From the NCBI GenBank assembly GCA_963700185.1, contig CAVOWP010000004.1:26857-90856 (forward strand): a stretch of 64,000 bases of DNA. The letters run 5' to 3'. This document shows, piece by piece, positions 61,498-64,000 of this stretch. Origin of the DNA: AP-15 sp963700185. GTDB taxonomy: Bacteria; Pseudomonadota; Alphaproteobacteria; ATCC43930; CGMCC-115725. The notes beneath the pieces were generated by a model. It ran no database searches, was not told where the DNA came from, and worked only from the letters and a program-made list of their open reading frames with translations. Position 1 is the stretch's first letter. Every line of letters starts with the position of its first letter. The position numbers were made by a program, and so were the translations under genes.

Positions 61498-61634
61498 TAA
61501 TGCCGCGCGCTGGATTATGCCGCAAGGTCTGATCGACGGCAGGCAGCGCCTCACCGGCCACGCGGCAGGTTCGGCATAATCAGAGCGTTTCGAGGAAGGC
61601 GAGCAGCTTGTCATTCGGGCGATATCGGCCGGGT

Positions 61635-62576
61635 CTAGCCTCTCGGCGCTGCCAACCGAGACAACGCTTTCTCCTTTATTCGCAGATCGGCGTGAACGTA
61701 AACCTGCGTCGTCTCGACGGATTCGTGGCCGAGCCAGAGGGCGATTACCGTCTGATCGACGCCGTGCTGCAGTAACTCCATCGCCGTGCTGTGCCTAAGG
61801 ATGTGCGGGCTGACGCGCTTGGTCCGGAGCGACGGGGACGACGCTGATGCGATTTGTGCGTACTTGTGGACGAGGTGCCCCAGCGCATCGCGGCTTAGCC
61901 GGTCGCCGCGCATCGACGGGAACAGCGGCTGATCATCGCCGCCGCGGCGTTCCCTCAACCATTGCTCCAGCAACTTAACAGTGTCGCGCCGAAGCGGTGT
62001 GCACCGCTCCTTCCGGCCCTTGCCGTCGCATCGGATGTGAGCTCCGGTGCCCAGCACCACGTCTTTGCATTGCAAGTTGATCAGCTCGGACGCCCGCAAC
62101 CCGGTCTGCAGGGCGACCAGCAGAAGCACGTAATCGCGGCGCCCGACCCACGTGGAGCGGTCAGGGGCGGCAAGCAGCGCTGCAATCTCTTCCCGATCAA
62201 GGAAGGTCACCGTTCGCTTGACGTAGCGCTTGCCGGGCATGGTTAGGATGCGCTGACACTGCAGCAGGTGGGCGGGCTCGTTCATCGCGACGTAGCGGAA
62301 GAAGGAGCGGATGGCGGCGAGCCGTGTATTCCGACTACGGGCGCCGTTCTGCCGAGCCGTCTCGACGTGCACGAGGAAGTTGCCGATCAGCTCTGCGTCG
62401 AGGTCCTCGATCCTGAGCCGGGTCGGAGCTTTCCGCCGTTGCTCGCTGGCAAAGCGCAAGAGTAGGCGGAAGGTGTCGCGATATCCCGCAACCGTGTTCG
62501 CGCTCGCCTCCATTTGCGTACATAGGCGATCGGTAAAGAAGCGCTGGAGCAGCCCCGGGAAGGTCGAGGCGGTCAT
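61635..62576 (-). CDS. Tyrosine recombinase (third gene of the trio), intact
   Basis: This 313-residue recombinase has an N-terminal SAM-like domain (FFTDRLCTQMEASANTVAGYRDTFRLLLRFA) and a catalytic domain with Arg in ALQTGLRASELINL, H-x-x-R in SPHILRHSTAMELLQHG, His in LWLGHESVETTQVYVHAD, and Tyr in that last motif. All active residues are present. Its ATG overlaps the stop of the second recombinase by 4 bp (ATGA). It ends LSRLAAPRG at 61635. Confidence 0.93.
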   Translation of the reverse strand: MTASTFPGLLQRFFTDRLCTQMEASANTVAGYRDTFRLLLRFASEQRRKAPTRLRIEDLDAELIGNFLVHVETARQNGARSRNTRLAAIRSFFRYVAMNEPAHLLQCQRILTMPGKRYVKRTVTFLDREEIAALLAAPDRSTWVGRRDYVLLLVALQTGLRASELINLQCKDVVLGTGAHIRCDGKGRKERCTPLRRDTVKLLEQWLRERRGGDDQPLFPSMRGDRLSRDALGHLVHKYAQIASASSPSLRTKRVSPHILRHSTAMELLQHGVDQTVIALWLGHESVETTQVYVHADLRIKEKALSRLAAPRG

Positions 62577-63514
62577 CGGCGCGCCCCCATGTCCGAAACT
62601 CCGGTAACTCGCTCAGCGGCCAGCTCGAGCAATTCCGGGACCGCTTCGATGTACCAGTAGGTGTTCTCTGGTTTGGTGTGGCCGAGTATAAGTTGTCAGC
62701 TTGATCATCTCGCGCGCCGGATCCTGGCCCGCGCGGTACCAGCCGATGATGGTCCGTGCGGCGAAGGTGTGTCTCAGATCATGGATGCGCGGCCCGCGAC
62801 CATGGCGCCAGAACCGCTGTGCAGGTCGAAACCGAGGCGCTGGCAGACGAGCGCGAAGTTGGAGCGAGCGCTGCAATCGTCGGGTCGGTCACCGTGCTCT
62901 CGTCGCGAAGAAGGATTGCGGACCAATCGAGCAGCCGGCTCCTGGCTCGTCGACATAGGCTCGCAAGCGTTGTGTCACGCTGCTGTCCATCGGCACCAGC
63001 CGAGCCTTGCCCAGCTTGCCCCGGTCGGATTACACACGCCAATCTCAAGATCGACGTCGTCGGCGTCGAGTGCGAGAGCCTCGCTGATCCTGAGGCCAGT
63101 CGTCGTCATCGAGGCCGAGAGTGTCGAGAAAGTCTGCCCGCGGAGCCAAATCGAAGGAAGGCCTGGCTGCGGCGGCGACGATGTTGGCGATCTCATCGGC
63201 GCTGTAGATATGGGCGAGCGTCGGGCCCGGTGCGGGAGCAGCCAACGCGGCGGCACCCTCTACTGGCGCCTGGATCGAGGCCTTGCAGCCACTGCGCGAA
63301 CACCCGGACCATGCCGAGGCGCGCTGCCCAGGTCTGTCGGCTTGCTCGACCAGCTTCGCTGCCACGTAAGGAACAGGTTGGTGCTGATGTGCTCGGCGCT
63401 TTGGCTTCGGCAAAAACGATGAAGCGCCACAGCACTCTCGTCGTCCTCAGGTCCCAGCCAAGGCTGCGGCGGATCCTGAGGTAGCTGATCCAGCTCTTCG
63501 CGAAGGCGGCTCAT
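62573..63514 (-). pseudogene. Tyrosine recombinase (second gene of the trio), multiply frameshifted
   Basis: It starts MSRLREELDQ at 63514. The coding signal then jumps between frames: ISTNLFLTW, VFAQWLQG, PTLAHIYSADEIANIV, TTGLRISEALALDADDVDLEIGV (catalytic Arg), RIHDLRHTFAARTIIGWYRAGQDP (H-x-x-R), and GHTKPENTYWYIEAVPELLELAAERV (catalytic Tyr) before the stop. At least five breaks are needed. The catalytic parts are still readable, but no single frame makes the protein. Confidence 0.8.
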
Positions 63515-64000
63515 TACGCACTCCTGCGACTGGCCAGGGCTGCGCTATCGAGCGCAAGCCCTCGACGTCGAGCTTGGCGATCATTGTTGACGCGCACGAA
63601 CGGTGGCGCCGAGCATGTCGCTGACTTCGGCCAGCGACGCACCCTGGCGGGATCGAATTGGTTGCCAGGCTGTGGCGCAGGACATGGGAGCCCACGAATC
63701 GGTGGCGGCGCAATTCCTGCGCGGGCGAACGCGTCCTTCAGGATTGTGTTGAGAACTTTGCTGTCTTTGAAGGCACCGTGCGGCGCGGGCGCCGTGACGA
63801 ACAGCGCGCGCGAGGTCGTATAATCATCGTGGCGGATGTAGTCGGCCAGCGCTTCGCCGACGTCGGGCGGGATCGGCACGCGATCGGTGGTTCCGGCCCT
63901 TGCCGCGCACGACGAACTCACCGCCGCGCCAATCGATGTCATCGAGCTGGATCGCAATCACCTCCAGCGCACGAAAACCGAGACGCGAGAAGGATCGTCA
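63514..64000 (-). pseudogene. Tyrosine recombinase (first gene of the trio), partial at window edge and frameshifted
   Basis: Only the C-terminal half is inside the window. Readable parts are FRALEVIAIQLDDIDWRGGEFVVRGKG at the very end, then ADYIRHDDYTTSRALFVTAPAPHGAF, HVLRHSLAT (H-x-x-R), ATVR, and KLDVEGLRSIAQPWPV, across three frames. The stop TAA shares one base with the next gene's ATG (TAATG). It is therefore both incomplete here and damaged. Confidence 0.75.

Larger units (their letters stand above)
61497..64000 (-). mobile_element. RIT-type element (three tyrosine recombinases in series), left end and most of the body
   Basis: Three overlapping tyrosine recombinase genes on the minus strand follow the truncated ardC gene. 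The end zone at 61497-61581 has GATTATGCCG at 61513-61522 and its complement CGGCATAATC at 61572-61581, plus a CATAATGCCG at 61495-61504, which look like terminal repeats. Gene order and the TAATG and ATGA junctions fit the Recombinases In Trio type. The right end is outside the window. The first gene is intact and the other two are damaged. Confidence 0.75.

Overview
The window is a high-GC (roughly two-thirds GC by eye) bacterial chromosome segment, most likely from an alphaproteobacterium of a Rhodospirillales/Hyphomicrobiales type, possibly uncultured. The clues are rhizobial-style class III cyclase-TolB-TPR proteins, a Nudix/winged-helix regulator of the alphaproteobacterial NadQ type, many CaiB-type CoA-transferases and LLM monooxygenases, and the palindromic intergenic repeats typical of that class. 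No ribosomal or other core marker pins the genus.

Layout. (1) 1-4.5 kb is an AT-richer accessory patch: a PemK-like toxin remnant, an intact RHH antitoxin/ParE toxin pair, and a TIR-domain gene fused to a CobT-like VWA domain. That gene is cut exactly inside its MIDAS motif by a 1313-bp IS4-family element with perfect 17-bp terminal inverted repeats and a 9-bp target duplication. (2) 4.5-17.9 kb is catabolic and lipid/acyl-CoA related: a GMC oxidoreductase, CBS protein, alpha/beta hydrolase, NHL propeller protein, thiolase plus DUF35, a two-domain CoA-transferase, SDR, MFS transporter and a diiron ferritin-like protein. Several of these genes carry frameshifts. (3) 17.9-25.4 kb holds tRNA-Thr(GGT), small exported proteins, a CNT nucleoside transporter and two tandem class III cyclase-TPR genes that share a duplicated 5' leader. 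(4) 25.5-33.8 kb holds MmgE/PrpD, a BisC-type molybdoenzyme and a tight four-gene operon (LLM oxidoreductase, glutamine-synthetase-like ligase, N-formylglutamate amidohydrolase-like, cysteine hydrolase), every junction overlapping by 4 bp. (5) 33.8-46.7 kb holds a solitary Flp pilin, a GT87-like membrane protein, a lytic transglycosylase with a SPOR-like tail, and a catabolic uptake operon (NtaA/DszA-like monooxygenase, Liv-type ABC transporter, CoA-transferase) with palindromic repeats inside it. (6) 46.7-55.4 kb holds a NadQ-like regulator, RmuC, a methyltransferase, a badly frameshifted NDH-2-like gene, two PEP-mutase/isocitrate-lyase-fold enzymes and a PuuB-like FAD oxidase. (7) 55.7-58.2 kb holds an orphan HigA with a decayed HigB, a broken REP-associated tyrosine transposase (RAYT) flanked by inverted REP copies, and RidA.

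(8) From 58334 to the window end is an integrated mobile element. A 48-bp 3' piece of tRNA-Gly(GCC) forms the boundary, a tyrosine integrase follows 200 bp later, and then come a truncated helicase start, DUF4326, and an ardC antirestriction gene interrupted by a trio of overlapping tyrosine recombinases (a RIT-type element) that runs off the window.

The most notable item is the TIR-CobT/VWA fusion, a candidate defence-type NADase effector coupled to a metal-dependent VWA module, now inactivated by an IS. Frameshifts are unusually common in otherwise well-conserved genes. Some are genuine decay, but sequencing indels cannot be excluded from the sequence alone.
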